Below are positions 1 to 8,610 of a stretch of DNA of 64,000 bases, one piece after another. The translations under genes and the position numbers were made by a program. The notes under the pieces are model-generated. The model was given only the letters and a program-made list of their open reading frames with translations, did no database searches and had not been told where the DNA came from. Positions within the stretch are counted from its first letter, which is position 1. Every line of letters starts with the position of its first letter. The stretch is from Pseudomonas graminis. Lineage in GTDB: Bacteria; Pseudomonadota; Gammaproteobacteria; Pseudomonadales; Pseudomonadaceae. Location of the stretch: contig NZ_SOCR01000009.1 in NCBI RefSeq assembly GCF_004364335.1, positions 222,198-286,197 of the forward strand. Direction: 5' to 3'.

Positions 1-364
1 CGCGCTCGAATATCTTTTCGATTTTCTCTTTGAGCACTTGCGCAGTGAACGGCTTCACCACGTAGCCGTTCACACCGGCCTGAGCGGCTTCGATGATCTG
101 CTCGCGCTTGGCTTCGGCAGTGACCATCAGCACCGGCAGGCTGCGCAGACGCTCGTCGGCACGCACCTGACGCAACAAGTCAATGCCGGACATGCCAGGC
201 ATGTTCCAGTCGGTGACGAGGAAGTCAAAGGCGCCGCTTTGCAGCATCGGCAATGCGGTGAGTCCGTCATCTGCTTCGGCCGTGTTGGTGAACCCAAGGT
301 CACGCAACAGGTTTTTTATGATCCGCCGCATCGTTGAGAAGTCATCAACGATGAGGATTTTCAT
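1..364 (-). CDS. cheY: Chemotaxis response regulator CheY (3' end cut by window edge)
   Basis: Single-domain receiver that, when phosphorylated by CheA, binds the flagellar switch (FliM/FliN) and changes rotation. The 121 codons present run from an ATG at 364 and show the Asp-Asp pair at residues 7-8, the phosphoacceptor Asp52 in a VTDWNMPG context, the conserved Thr in MVTAEA and the Lys in VKPF. Only the last few residues lie beyond the left edge, since CheY proteins are about 124 aa. It lies downstream of fliA but is separated from it by a terminator and a 244-bp gap, so it probably has its own promoter. The position fliA-cheY is the usual Pseudomonas order, heading into cheZ/cheA. Confidence 0.97.
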   Translation of the reverse strand, partial: MKILIVDDFSTMRRIIKNLLRDLGFTNTAEADDGLTALPMLQSGAFDFLVTDWNMPGMSGIDLLRQVRADERLRSLPVLMVTAEAKREQIIEAAQAGVNGYVVKPFTAQVLKEKIEKIFER

Positions 365-399
365 GTTCTTGTCCAATTCGACCTCCAAGCAGTCTTTAA

Positions 400-420
400 C
401 GCGTTCAGCACCTGAACGCG
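400..420 (-). promoter_or_regulatory. Perfect inverted repeat in the cheY leader
   Basis: A 9-bp perfect inverted repeat (CGCGTTCAG / CTGAACGCG) with a 3-nt centre lies 36 bp upstream of the cheY ATG. No T-run follows it on the minus strand, so it is not a normal terminator. It could be an operator or a leader hairpin. The rest of the 365-608 gap shows only a weak second hairpin (488-511) and the fliA terminator. Confidence 0.5.
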
Positions 421-574
421 CGTCCAATCAATACCGGCTGTGCCGAACATGAAGAGGGGTTTTGATCGACCGGAACGAGCGCAGCGAAACCGGATCATCT
501 ACGACCCGGTTCGACCGACTCCTGCCGTGTCTCTTCTGCTTCCCGCTCAACGTCTTGCACAGCCGGTCTTACAA

Positions 575-602
575 GCAAAACACGCAGGCCCTGCGGCCTG
601 CG
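575..602 (-). terminator. Intrinsic terminator of fliA
   Basis: On the minus strand an 8-bp GC stem (583-590 with 595-602, 4-nt loop) is followed by TGTTTTG. It starts six bases after the fliA stop codon and separates the flhA-flhF-fleN-fliA unit from cheY. Confidence 0.8.
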
Positions 603-608
603 CCTGAT

Positions 609-1352
609 TCATGAACGTGCGCGCCACTCGCCAAGACGACCGCGCAACCGCGCCGCGCATTGGCTGTGCAACTGGCTGACCCGCGACTCGCTGACACCCA
701 GGACCTCACCGATTTCCTTGAGGTTCAGCTCTTCGTCGTAGTACAGCGACAACACCAGGCGTTCACGTTCGGGCAAGTTGGCAATGGCCTCGGCCAGCGC
801 AGCCTGGAAGCGCTCGTCTTCCAGATCCCGCGACGGTTCGAGGGACTGGCTCGCGCCGTCCTCGTGCAGCCCTTCGTGTTCGCCGTCCTGCAACAGGTCG
901 TCGAAACTGAACAGGCGGCTGCCCAGGGTATCGTTCAAAATCCCGTAATAATCGTCGAGACTCATTTCAAGTTCGGCAGCAACCTCGTGATCTTTAGCGT
1001 CACGGCCGGTTTTTGCTTCGATTGATCGAATCGCGTCACTGACCATGCGCGTGTTCCGGTGAACCGAGCGCGGTGCCCAATCCCCTTTGCGCACTTCGTC
1101 GAGCATCGCGCCACGGATACGAATACCCGCGTACGTCTCGAAGCTGGCCCCTTTGGTGGAGTCATATTTGGTCGATACTTCGAGCAAGCCGATCATGCCC
1201 GCCTGGATCAAGTCCTCGACCTGCACGCTGGCCGGCAGACGCGCCAGCAAGTGGTAGGCGATTCGTTTGACCAGCGGGGCATAACGCTCGATCAGCTCAT
1301 ACTGGGAGTCTTTGGACGATTTGCTGTACATGCGATAGCCACTTGCTGTCAT
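609..1352 (-). CDS. fliA: Flagellar sigma factor FliA (sigma-28)
   Basis: Alternative sigma factor directing late flagellar and chemotaxis promoters; held inactive by FlgM until the hook is complete. The 247-aa product has sigma region 2 (about residues 15-85, with the VEDLIQAGMIGLLEV segment), region 3 and a C-terminal region 4 helix-turn-helix (LNLKEIGEVLGVSESRVSQL). I placed the start at the ATG at 1352, which overlaps the fleN stop by ATGA; a longer open frame extends upstream but runs inside fleN. Its likely targets are visible in this window: sites before both flagellin genes and fliS match TAAA-N15-GCCGATAA. Confidence 0.97.
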   Translation of the reverse strand: MTASGYRMYSKSSKDSQYELIERYAPLVKRIAYHLLARLPASVQVEDLIQAGMIGLLEVSTKYDSTKGASFETYAGIRIRGAMLDEVRKGDWAPRSVHRNTRMVSDAIRSIEAKTGRDAKDHEVAAELEMSLDDYYGILNDTLGSRLFSFDDLLQDGEHEGLHEDGASQSLEPSRDLEDERFQAALAEAIANLPERERLVLSLYYDEELNLKEIGEVLGVSESRVSQLHSQCAARLRGRLGEWRARS

Positions 1353-2182
1353 GAGACGGGCCCTGCGCTGGTGTGATGCACGAGGCGTTCTACGAAAAAT
1401 TCCAGGTGACCGCGCGGGTTCGCCGGCAGCGGCCAGGTGTCGACTTTCTGCGCGATGGCCTTGAACGCCAGGGCACATTTGGAACGCGGAAACGCTTCGT
1501 ACACGGCGCGCTGTTTCTGCACGGCCTTGCGTACGCATTCGTCGTACGGCACGGCGCCTACATACTGCAGGGCCACGTCGAGAAAACGGTCGGTGACTTT
1601 GGTCAGCTTGGCGAAGAGGTTGCGCCCTTCCTGCGGGCTCTGGGCCATGTTGGCCAGGACGCGGAAGCGGTTCATGCCGTAATCGCGGTTGAGCAATTTG
1701 ATCAGGGCGTAGGCGTCGGTGATCGACGTGGGCTCGTCGCACACCACCAGCAGCACTTCCTGGGCGGCGCGGACAAAGCTCACCACCGACTCGCCGATGC
1801 CGGCGGCGGTATCGATGACCAGCACATCGAGGTTGTCGCCGATGTCACTGAACGCCTGAATCAGCCCGGCATGCTGCGCCGGGGTCAGGTGGACCATGCT
1901 CTGGGTGCCCGATGCCGCCGGCACGATGCGTACGCCGCCCGGGCCTTGCAGCAGGACATCGCGCAGCTCGCACCGCCCTTCCATGACATCAGCCAGGGTG
2001 CGTTTGGGGGTCAGACCCAACAATACGTCGACGTTGGCCAGACCCAGATCGGCGTCCAGGAGCATGACGCGACGTCCCAGCTCGGCCAGTGCCAGTGAAA
2101 GATTCACTGAAACGTTGGTCTTGCCTACGCCACCTTTGCCACCGGTCACCGCGATAACCTGTACGGGATGCATGCTGCCCAT
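1349..2182 (-). CDS. fleN: Flagellar number regulator FleN (FlhG), MinD/ParA-type ATPase
   Basis: Negative regulator of flagellar number that binds FleQ and antagonises it, and works opposite FlhF at the cell pole. The 277-aa protein begins with a deviant Walker A motif (KGGVGKT, residues 16-22), followed by the LLDADLGLANVD switch region typical of MinD/FlhG ATPases. Length and N-terminus match Pseudomonas FleN. It lies between flhF (118-bp gap) and fliA (4-bp overlap), which implies coupled translation with fliA. Confidence 0.96.
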   Translation of the reverse strand: MGSMHPVQVIAVTGGKGGVGKTNVSVNLSLALAELGRRVMLLDADLGLANVDVLLGLTPKRTLADVMEGRCELRDVLLQGPGGVRIVPAASGTQSMVHLTPAQHAGLIQAFSDIGDNLDVLVIDTAAGIGESVVSFVRAAQEVLLVVCDEPTSITDAYALIKLLNRDYGMNRFRVLANMAQSPQEGRNLFAKLTKVTDRFLDVALQYVGAVPYDECVRKAVQKQRAVYEAFPRSKCALAFKAIAQKVDTWPLPANPRGHLEFFVERLVHHTSAGPVS

Positions 2183-2300
2183 GTTAATTGTTTACCTTGT
2201 CTTGCTTAGACCTAAGCCACATGTCGGGCTGCACGTTCAGTGCCTGAACAATGCCTGGCAGACCATCGATGCAGGAAAATTCCACTGTCATTTTCTTCAC

Positions 2301-3644
2301 CTAGCCCGCGCGCTTGCCGGTGCTGTGATAAAGATCCGCAAACATATCCGCCATCGCTTCCTCGCTTGGCTCCTCCTGCATCTGCACGCTGACAGCCCGG
2401 CTCACCAATTGGTGCCGACGCGGCAAATGCAGATCATCCGGTATCCGTGGGCCATCGGTGAGATAGGCCACAGGCAGTTCGTGTGTCACGGCCAGGCTGA
2501 GCACTTCGCCCAGGCTGGCCGTTTCGTCGAGCTTGGTCAGGATGCACCCGGCCAGGCCGCAACGTTTGTAACTGTGGTAGGCCGCTGACAGCACCTGCTT
2601 CTGGCTGGTTGTCGCCAGCACCAGGTAGTTGCGCGCCTTGATGCCACGGCCGGCGAGGGTTTCCAGTTGCAGACGCAGTGCCGGATCGCTGGCTTGCAGG
2701 CCGGCGGTGTCGATCAACACCACGCGCTTGCGCAACAGCGGCTCCAGCGCCTGTGCCAGGGACTGGCCCGGGTCGACGTGGGTAACCGGTACATTGAGGA
2801 TCCGGCCCAAGGTTTTCAGCTGCTCCTGAGCGCCAATGCGGAAACTGTCCATGCTCACCAGCGCGATATTTTGCGCGCCGTATTTCAACACATATCGGGC
2901 CGCCAGTTTAGCCAGCGTGGTGGTTTTGCCCATGCCGGCAGGACCGACCATGGCAATCACACCGCCCTCTTCCAGCGGCTCGACGTCCGGGGTGGCAATC
3001 ATGCGGGCCAGATGGGCCAGCAGCATGCGCCAGGTGTGGGCCTGATCGCCGGATTCCGGCACCATCGCCAGCAGATCGCGGGACAGCGGGCCGGAGAGAC
3101 CAACGCGTTGCAGACGGCGCCACAGATTGGCCTGCTGCGGACGGCTGCCTTGCAGTTGATTCCAGGCCAGCGAGCCCAGCTGCACTTCCAGCAGTTCACG
3201 CAGGCCGTTCAATTCGGAGCGCATCGCTTCGTAAGCACGATCGCCAACAGCCGGCTCGGCGTTGCGCTCGGCACGCTCGGCGGCCACAGCGGCGTGGATC
3301 GACGGGCGGAACGGTTCTTCCAGCGTCGGCTCGATCTGCTTGCTGTCATCCATCGCCAGGCCAACGAACAACTGGCGATTGGCGACAGTGTCCAGCTCGC
3401 TGCGGTGGGTCAGCTCAGCCTGAGCGGTAACGATGCGCGACTGGGTCTTGCGCAGCTCTTCTTCGAGTTCAATGTTCGGCACACGCGGGGCCAGCGCAGA
3501 CAACTTGTAGTCCAGGGCGGCGGTCAGTTCCACGCCGCCGGCGATCCGCCGGTTCCCGATGATGGCGGCTTCAGCGCCCAGCTCATCGCGAACCAGTTTC
3601 ATGGCTTGTCGCATATCGGCGGCGAAAAAACGCTTAACTTGCAT
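2301..3644 (-). CDS. flhF: Flagellar biosynthesis GTPase FlhF (SRP-like)
   Basis: SRP-family GTPase that marks the pole for flagellar assembly and recruits early basal-body proteins. The 447-aa protein has the FlhF-specific basic N-terminus (MQVKRFFAADMRQAM), a linker, a helical N domain (about 140-220) and the G domain with Walker A GPAGMGKT at 234-241, the DSFRIGA box, DTAGL and TKLDE motifs. It follows flhA after an 11-bp gap, so the two are almost certainly co-transcribed. Confidence 0.97.
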   Translation of the reverse strand: MQVKRFFAADMRQAMKLVRDELGAEAAIIGNRRIAGGVELTAALDYKLSALAPRVPNIELEEELRKTQSRIVTAQAELTHRSELDTVANRQLFVGLAMDDSKQIEPTLEEPFRPSIHAAVAAERAERNAEPAVGDRAYEAMRSELNGLRELLEVQLGSLAWNQLQGSRPQQANLWRRLQRVGLSGPLSRDLLAMVPESGDQAHTWRMLLAHLARMIATPDVEPLEEGGVIAMVGPAGMGKTTTLAKLAARYVLKYGAQNIALVSMDSFRIGAQEQLKTLGRILNVPVTHVDPGQSLAQALEPLLRKRVVLIDTAGLQASDPALRLQLETLAGRGIKARNYLVLATTSQKQVLSAAYHSYKRCGLAGCILTKLDETASLGEVLSLAVTHELPVAYLTDGPRIPDDLHLPRRHQLVSRAVSVQMQEEPSEEAMADMFADLYHSTGKRAG

Positions 3645-3655
3645 GACTCACTACC

Positions 3656-5785
3656 TCAGCCGTTAGGCCCGACAGTCGCTACGATGGTGACTTGCTTATT
3701 GTCAGGAATTTCCTGGTAAGCCAAAACATGCATATTCGGTACAGCCAACCGTCCAAAGCGGGACAACATGGCGCGAACCGGACCTGCGACCAACAAAATA
3801 ACCGGCTGCCCCTGCATCTCCTGACGCTGCGCCGCTTCGATCAACGAGCGCTGAAGTTTCTCAGCCATGCTCGGTTCGAGGAGAACGCCTTCTTCCTGAC
3901 CCTGACCTGCCTTCTGCAGACTATTTAGCAATATCTGTTCCAACCTTGGCTCAAGGGTGATCACAGGCAGCTCCGGCTCAATGCCGACAATGCTTTGGAC
4001 GATTGCGCGGGACAACCCGACCCGTACGGCAGCCACCAGCGCGGCGGTATCTTGACTACGCGCAGCGTTGTTGGCGATGGCTTCGGCGATGGAGCGGATA
4101 TCGCGAACCGGCACCTGTTCGGCGAGCAGCGCCTGCAGCACCTTGAGCAGGGCCGACAGCGACAGCACGCCCGGGACCAGTTCTTCCGCCAGTTTTGGCG
4201 ATCCCTTGGCCAGCAGGGTCATCAATTGCTGGACTTCCTCGTGGCCGATCAGTTCATGAGAGTGCTTGTAGAGAATCTGGTTCAAGTGCGTCGCCACCAC
4301 GGTACTGGCGTCTACCACGGTGTACCCGAGGGATTGCGCCTGGGCGCGCTGGCTGATTTCGATCCACACGGCCTCCAGACCAAACGCCGGGTCTTTGGCA
4401 GTGATGCCGTTGAGGCTGCCAAATACCTGGCCGGGGTTGATGGCCAGTTCGCGGTCGGGGTAGATCTCGGCTTCGGCCAGGGTCACGCCCATCAGCGTCA
4501 GGCGGTAGGCGCTGGGCGCCAGGTCGAGGTTGTCGCGGATGTGCACGGTCGGCATCAGGAAGCCCAACTCCTGGGAGAGCTTCTTGCGCACGCCCTTGAT
4601 CCGCGCCAGCAATTGCCCACCCTGATTGCGGTCCACCAGCGGAATCAGGCGGTAGCCGACTTCCAGGCCGATCATGTCAATCGGCGTGACATCGTCCCAG
4701 CCCAGTTCCTTGGATTCCTGCGCGCGGGTCGGCGATGGCAGCAGCTCTTGCTGACGCTTGACCTCTTGCACGGCGGCCAGCTTGACCTGGTTCTGTTTCT
4801 TCCACAGCAGGTAGGCGCCGCCAGCAGCCACCAGACCGAGGCTGATGAAGGAGAAGTGCGGCATGCCCGGGACCAGGCCCATGACAATCATGATGCCGGC
4901 CGATACCGCGAGGGCCTTGTGGGAGGCGAACATCTGGCGGCCCACCAGTTTGCCCATTTCTTCCGAACCGGACGCACGGGTCACCATGATCGCAGCCGCA
5001 GTGGACAGCAGCAGTGATGGCAATTGCGCCACCAAACCGTCACCGATGGTCAGCAGCGCGTAGACCTTGCCGGCGTCGCCGAAGCTCATGCCGTGTTGCA
5101 GGATACCCACCAGCATGCCGCCGATGAGGTTGATGAAAAGAATCAGCAGGCCGGCGATGGCGTCACCGCGGACGAATTTGCTGGCACCGTCCATCGAGCC
5201 GTAGAACTCGGCCTCCTGGGCGACTTCAAGACGACGACGCTTGGCTTCGGGCTGGTCGATGAGGCCGGCGTTGAGGTCGGCGTCGATGGCCATCTGTTTG
5301 CCGGGCATGGCGTCGAGGGTGAAGCGTGCGCTGACTTCGGAGATGCGGCCGGCACCTTTGGTCACCACGACGAAGTTGATGATCATGAGGATGGCGAAGA
5401 CGACGATACCGACGACGTAGTTGCCGCCGATGACGACTTCACCGAACGCCTGGATGACTTTACCGGCGGCAGCGTGGCCGTCCTGGCCGTGGAGCATGAC
5501 GACGCGGGTGGAGGCGACGTTGAGGGCCAGTCGCAACAGGGTGGCGACGAGGAGGATGGTCGGGAAGACGGAGAAGTCGAGGGGCCGCAGGGCGTAGATA
5601 CAGACGAGCAGGACGACGATGGACAGGGCGATGTTGAAGGTGAAGAAGACGTCCAGAAGGAACGGCGGCATGGGCAGCATCATCATGGCGAGCATGACGA
5701 GGAGCAGCAGCGGTACGCCGAGTTGGCCACGGCCCAGGCCGATCAATCCGGTTCTGGCGTGGGAGATTATCTGAGAGCGTTCCAC
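3656..5785 (-). CDS. flhA: Flagellar type III export gate protein FlhA
   Basis: Large gate subunit of the flagellar export apparatus; couples the proton motive force to export and docks chaperone-substrate complexes through its cytoplasmic domain. 709 aa: about eight hydrophobic segments in the first 330 residues, the FHIPEP-type signature (GRISEVSARFTLDAMPGKQM, from about residue 147), then a soluble C-terminal domain. The start is a GTG at 5785 preceded by AGGTG seven bases upstream. In this genome it is separated from flhB by the ~5.7-kb ECF block. Confidence 0.97.
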   Translation of the reverse strand: MERSQIISHARTGLIGLGRGQLGVPLLLLVMLAMMMLPMPPFLLDVFFTFNIALSIVVLLVCIYALRPLDFSVFPTILLVATLLRLALNVASTRVVMLHGQDGHAAAGKVIQAFGEVVIGGNYVVGIVVFAILMIINFVVVTKGAGRISEVSARFTLDAMPGKQMAIDADLNAGLIDQPEAKRRRLEVAQEAEFYGSMDGASKFVRGDAIAGLLILFINLIGGMLVGILQHGMSFGDAGKVYALLTIGDGLVAQLPSLLLSTAAAIMVTRASGSEEMGKLVGRQMFASHKALAVSAGIMIVMGLVPGMPHFSFISLGLVAAGGAYLLWKKQNQVKLAAVQEVKRQQELLPSPTRAQESKELGWDDVTPIDMIGLEVGYRLIPLVDRNQGGQLLARIKGVRKKLSQELGFLMPTVHIRDNLDLAPSAYRLTLMGVTLAEAEIYPDRELAINPGQVFGSLNGITAKDPAFGLEAVWIEISQRAQAQSLGYTVVDASTVVATHLNQILYKHSHELIGHEEVQQLMTLLAKGSPKLAEELVPGVLSLSALLKVLQALLAEQVPVRDIRSIAEAIANNAARSQDTAALVAAVRVGLSRAIVQSIVGIEPELPVITLEPRLEQILLNSLQKAGQGQEEGVLLEPSMAEKLQRSLIEAAQRQEMQGQPVILLVAGPVRAMLSRFGRLAVPNMHVLAYQEIPDNKQVTIVATVGPNG

Positions 5786-5844
5786 CGATGGGCACCTGCG
5801 CGTTAAATCAATCTTTTGACGCCGAAGCGTTGTATCGGGGTTAT

Positions 5845-5860
5845 TGCAAGAAGGGGTCCA
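5845..5860 (-). promoter_or_regulatory. Putative sigma54 promoter of flhA-flhF-fleN-fliA
   Basis: The minus strand reads TGGACCCCTTCTTGCA, giving the required GG-N10-GC spacing (GG at 5858-5859, GC at 5846-5847) and a match to TGGCACG-N4-TTGCW at the TGG and TTGCA ends. It lies 60 bp before the flhA GTG. FleQ control is expected from the Pseudomonas hierarchy. Confidence 0.7.
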
Positions 5861-5930
5861 ACATTTGGCAGCGGGTTGAAAATATCAGAGTGCCAGTATT
5901 CAGATTTGGGATTTGCGTCAGGTGAATCAA

Positions 5931-6210
5931 GGTCAAGGGCATCTGCCTGGGGGCAGATGTTTCGCCTTCGGCGAGTTACTTGGAAAAGCACCCCAAGTAA
6001 CCAAGGGTGCTTGCTCTCGGTTTGGCCCGACTTCGTCGGGTTCCCTCACTCCGACGACGCTCCGTGGGCCCGCGCCGAACGGACATCCATGTCCTGACGG
6101 CGCTCTCGCCGCATCCCTGCGGCTCGGCCCACTGCGCGTCGTCTGCATTCGGCCTGCACCCAAGTCGCGATTGGCGGTGTCTGGACTTTTTGTGTTCGAA
6201 GATCAAAAGC
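5931..6210 (+). repeat. Structured ~280-bp repeat, copy 1
   Basis: First of five related intergenic elements. It begins with the hairpin CATCTGCC/GGCAGATG, then TCGCC/GGCGA, then TTACTTGG/CCAAGTAA overlapping AGCACCC/GGGTGCT. Next come a nested pair GCGCCG/CGGCGC (6072-6077, 6098-6103) around GGACAT/ATGTCC, and then GCCGCA/TGCGGC. It ends near GAAGATCAAAAGC and is followed by a REP. Open frames occur on both strands but look like by-products of the repeat. It lies between flhA and the anti-sigma gene at 6430. Confidence 0.85.
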
Positions 6211-6225
6211 GCGCTTACGCTTAGC

Positions 6226-6390
6226 AGGACCGGCTTTAGCCGGGAAGAGGCCCGTTCAGACGCTGACATTTACTGGCTGAATGCATTCCCCTGTAGGAGC
6301 GCGCTTGCCCGCGAACGCGGTGGTTCGGCTGCATTTCAATTCCCTGACACCCTGGGTTTGATCGTTCCCACACTCTGCGTGGGAATGCCG
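6226..6390. repeat. REP sequences and a short hairpin repeat
   Basis: Holds one REP of the type ACCGGCTTTAGCCGG (6228-6250), one of the type TAGGAGCGCGCTTGCCCGCGA (6294-6314), and a hairpin TTCCCACACTCTGCGTGGGAA (6365-6385) of a kind often seen between Pseudomonas genes. No coding content is apparent. The hairpin may help end transcription of the anti-sigma gene just beyond. Confidence 0.75.
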
Positions 6391-6429
6391 CCCACGACGC
6401 TTCGCGTCCTCTGATCAAGGGCGGTGGAT

Positions 6430-7161
6430 TCAGATCACTTTCACCGCTCGCCCGATGAATTGAATCGGCCCGGTGGGCTTGCCGGTCGGGGAGCCGGTGG
6501 GGTTTTCGAGGGTGAGTTCGAAGAGTTGGTTGGGTTGCAGCGGCGGCAGTTTGTTTACGGGGACGGAGAGGGTCTGGCCGGGTTTGACCAGGCCCAGGGA
6601 CACGGGGCCCTGCCAGCCGTCGGCCTTGGTCCAGAACTGCAGGGCTTTGTCGGTGGGGACTGGGGCGGCGCCCAGGGGTATCAGCTGGATTTCTTCCGGG
6701 CTGCTGGCCTGGATCACCCAGCCGGGGGCCTGGTTTTGCGGCGCAACGAGCACGACGAGGTAGGTCGTGGGGTTTACCGGTGTTGTCCGGGTCGCCAGCA
6801 GGGTGGCCAGCAGCAGCGTGGCAAAAAGACCGGCGCCCGCCAGTCCGCGCCACAACGGCAGAAGATCCCACCATGAGTGCGACTTCCCGGCCGCAGCCTT
6901 GACGGGAGTCTGGCGGTCGTGGCTGCTGACGCTGCGCTCGATCCGTCCCCACAGCTGCGGACTTGGGGTCTGTGGTTCGGCGAGTTCGGTCAAGGTCAGC
7001 AGGCGCCCTTCCCAGGCGTCCACGGCTGCACGCAAATCGGCATCGGTGGCGAGGCGGTTCTGCACGTCGAGTCGTTGCTCGGCCGGCAGTGTGCCTAACA
7101 CGTACTCGCTGGCCAGTGCGTCCATTTCATCGGCGCTGTCTTTCGACGGATAGCCTGTCAT
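6430..7161 (-). CDS. RskA-type anti-sigma factor of ECF pair 1
   Basis: Probable membrane anti-sigma factor for the ECF factor encoded just upstream. 243 aa from the ATG at 7161, which overlaps the sigma stop by ATGA. The N-terminal cytoplasmic part carries the anti-sigma signature (EYVLGTLPAEQR, about residues 17-28), followed by one transmembrane segment (about 97-120). The periplasmic C-terminal RskA/DUF-like domain ends in the GSPTGKPTGPI motif. It is clearly paralogous to the anti-sigma factor at 9243 in architecture and C-terminal motif. An upstream in-frame extension overlaps the sigma gene and was rejected. Confidence 0.88.
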   Translation of the reverse strand: MTGYPSKDSADEMDALASEYVLGTLPAEQRLDVQNRLATDADLRAAVDAWEGRLLTLTELAEPQTPSPQLWGRIERSVSSHDRQTPVKAAAGKSHSWWDLLPLWRGLAGAGLFATLLLATLLATRTTPVNPTTYLVVLVAPQNQAPGWVIQASSPEEIQLIPLGAAPVPTDKALQFWTKADGWQGPVSLGLVKPGQTLSVPVNKLPPLQPNQLFELTLENPTGSPTGKPTGPIQFIGRAVKVI

Positions 7162-7730
7162 CCCATGCACTCCCGCAATGCCACCAGACTGCGTTTGATC
7201 CAGGCTTTCACCGTGCCCAGCGGCGCGCCCACTTTCTGCGAGATCTCCGAGTGCGAGTAGCCATCGACGTACGCATGAAGAATGCAGTTGCGACGCGCCG
7301 GTTCGAGCTGCTCCAGGCACCCATAGATACGCCCCGAGCGGGCGCGGTATTCAAAGCTGTCGACTTCGGTTGCAACGTCCAGTGCAGCCTCGGCCAGCAC
7401 GGCGCTTTCGCTCTGTTCGCTGACCTCAAGGGTGTGCGCGTTATCACGCATGAAGTTCAGCGCCAGGTGCCGGGTCACGCTGAAGATCCAGCCACGGGCG
7501 GTGCCTCGCGCCGGGTCGAAACTGCCGGCGCGGGTCCAGATTTTGATAAAGGCGTCGTGCACGATGTCCTCGGCCAGCGCGTCGCTGCGGGCGATCCGCT
7601 TGGCGACGCCGAGCAGACGGGCGCTTTCCTGGGTGTAGAGGTCGTGCAAGGCCCGCCGCTCGCCTCGAGCGCAGGCGGCCAGACAGGCTTCGTAGTCAAA
7701 ACAGTCTTCAGGTAGGGACAAAATGTTCAA
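7158..7730 (-). CDS. ECF sigma factor, SigK-like, pair 1
   Basis: Group IV (ECF) sigma-70 factor of about 190 aa. Region 2 is visible at LYTQESARLLGVAKRI through DALAEDIVHDAFIKIW, and region 4 at the C-terminus (GYSHSEISQKVGAPLGTVKAWIKRSL). The start is uncertain: a TTG at 7730 gives a normal-length protein beginning just before the conserved part, while the open frame extends to 7811 through sequence that includes a terminator. It overlaps the anti-sigma gene by 4 bp, the usual ECF/anti-sigma coupling. No gene for a target lies downstream of the pair. Confidence 0.85.
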   Translation of the reverse strand: MNILSLPEDCFDYEACLAACARGERRALHDLYTQESARLLGVAKRIARSDALAEDIVHDAFIKIWTRAGSFDPARGTARGWIFSVTRHLALNFMRDNAHTLEVSEQSESAVLAEAALDVATEVDSFEYRARSGRIYGCLEQLEPARRNCILHAYVDGYSHSEISQKVGAPLGTVKAWIKRSLVALRECMG

Positions 7731-7739
7731 CCGCCAACG

Positions 7740-7772
7740 AAAAGAAATACCCCGACCCAAAGGCCGGGGTTG
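7740..7772 (-). terminator. Intrinsic terminator of the DUF3455 gene
   Basis: On the minus strand ACCCCG (7765-7770) pairs with CGGGGT (7749-7754) and is followed by ATTTCTTTT. It lies 60 bp past the DUF3455 stop and would isolate the ECF pair 1 genes from upstream transcription. Confidence 0.7.
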
Positions 7773-7832
7773 CGTCGGTGCAGCGTAGATGACTTTGTGT
7801 GTCAGAGACACGGCATGACGTGGGACGTTGGT

Positions 7833-8375
7833 CTACTTGGCGGCCCAGAAAATATAGTCCGCCTGATATTTCACGATTTCTTGCTTGCCCTTGGTCGCCG
7901 TCGAGCACTCCATCTTCGGCGCCACACCGCCTTTGGTCGCCACCCGCTGGATGTAACTGACGTTGCTCATCGCACCCTTGCCTTCCGCAGGGTTGGCTTT
8001 CACCAGCTGATACGGAATATCGCCCGTGCCGGCGGGGGCCACGGCGAGTTGCGTACCGGTGATCTTCGAACCGTCAGCCGCCTGCCAGGTGGCGGGCGGG
8101 CCGAAGTACGTGCCGACCTGTTTGCCGCTGCGATCATTCAACACCGCTTTGGGGCCGACGAATGTCCACTCGGTCTGGCCAGCGGCGTTGGGCTTGTCGC
8201 GGCACTCATAGGTGATCTCGCCCACGCCCACGGTTTCCATCGCGATCTTGTGACCGTCCGGAACTTTCACCGCGTCAGGCAACGCCATCTGCGCGTAAGA
8301 CGCCGGCGCTGTGGCCAGCAGGCAAGTGGCTGCCAATGAAACACCGAACGTGCCCAGCCATTTTTTAGTGTTCAT
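7833..8375 (-). CDS. Exported DUF3455-family protein
   Basis: 180-aa protein with a clear signal peptide (MNTKKWLGTFGVSLAATCLL..., cleavage after SYA near residue 28) and the body of the DUF3455 family: GVGEITYECR near the N-terminus, WTFVGPKAVL, YFGPPATWQAADGSKITG, and a C-terminal cysteine segment (PKMECS). Function is unknown; family members are secreted or periplasmic. A GGAGA ribosome site precedes the ATG. The promoter-like motif upstream (8424-8453) matches one before the fasciclin gene, suggesting both are targets of a neighbouring ECF factor. Confidence 0.88.
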   Translation of the reverse strand: MNTKKWLGTFGVSLAATCLLATAPASYAQMALPDAVKVPDGHKIAMETVGVGEITYECRDKPNAAGQTEWTFVGPKAVLNDRSGKQVGTYFGPPATWQAADGSKITGTQLAVAPAGTGDIPYQLVKANPAEGKGAMSNVSYIQRVATKGGVAPKMECSTATKGKQEIVKYQADYIFWAAK

Positions 8376-8423
8376 GCCATCTCTCCATTAGATAAACAGG
8401 TCAGCAGCCATCGCTACTGCTTG

Positions 8424-8453
8424 TACTACCCGGGGGAGAACGAACTGGATGCA
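8424..8453 (-). promoter_or_regulatory. Putative ECF-type promoter of the DUF3455 gene
   Basis: On the minus strand TGCATCC (8447-8453), a 17-nt spacer and GTAGTA (8424-8429). The same TGCATCC-N17-GTA arrangement precedes the fasciclin gene. The assignment to a neighbouring ECF sigma factor is inference from this match and the gene order. Confidence 0.55.
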
Positions 8454-8556
8454 GGGATTTGAAAATAAACGTGCGCGGGGAATAGCAGCGGTACGGGAGG
8501 ATGAGCAGAGGGAGTCCGTTGCTCGACATGGCGTCAGTCGCCAGGTCAGGCGCCGG

Positions 8557-8587
8557 ACCCGGTGGACAGGGCTGATGTCCACCGGGT
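8557..8587 (-). terminator. Strong hairpin after the fasciclin gene
   Basis: A 12-bp perfect inverted repeat (ACCCGGTGGACA / TGTCCACCGGGT, 7-nt loop) begins 24 bp past the fasciclin stop. There is no good T-run, so it may protect a 3' end or need Rho rather than act as a simple terminator. Confidence 0.5.
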
Positions 8588-8610
8588 GTAGCAGCGATGA
8601 CGCCAGTGGT

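Noticed and set aside
2667..3719. Long plus-strand open frames opposite flhF, flhA, fliI, fliF and pseC
   Set aside because: Antisense frames expected from high-GC third-position bias. Their products are rich in His/Gln/Arg, have no recognisable domains, and lie wholly opposite confident genes.
5976..6269. ~97-codon open frame on the minus strand across structured repeat copy 1, with similar frames in copy 3 (11084-11377) and, truncated, in copy 5
   Set aside because: The frame is carried by the repeat itself, is broken in other copies, and includes REP sequence at its N-terminus. Base changes follow the stems rather than codon third positions, so I treat it as a repeat by-product.
8376..8610. 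Possible extra gene between the DUF3455 and fasciclin genes
   Set aside because: Frames here are short, lack ribosome sites, and overlap the promoter motif and the hairpin at 8557-8587.
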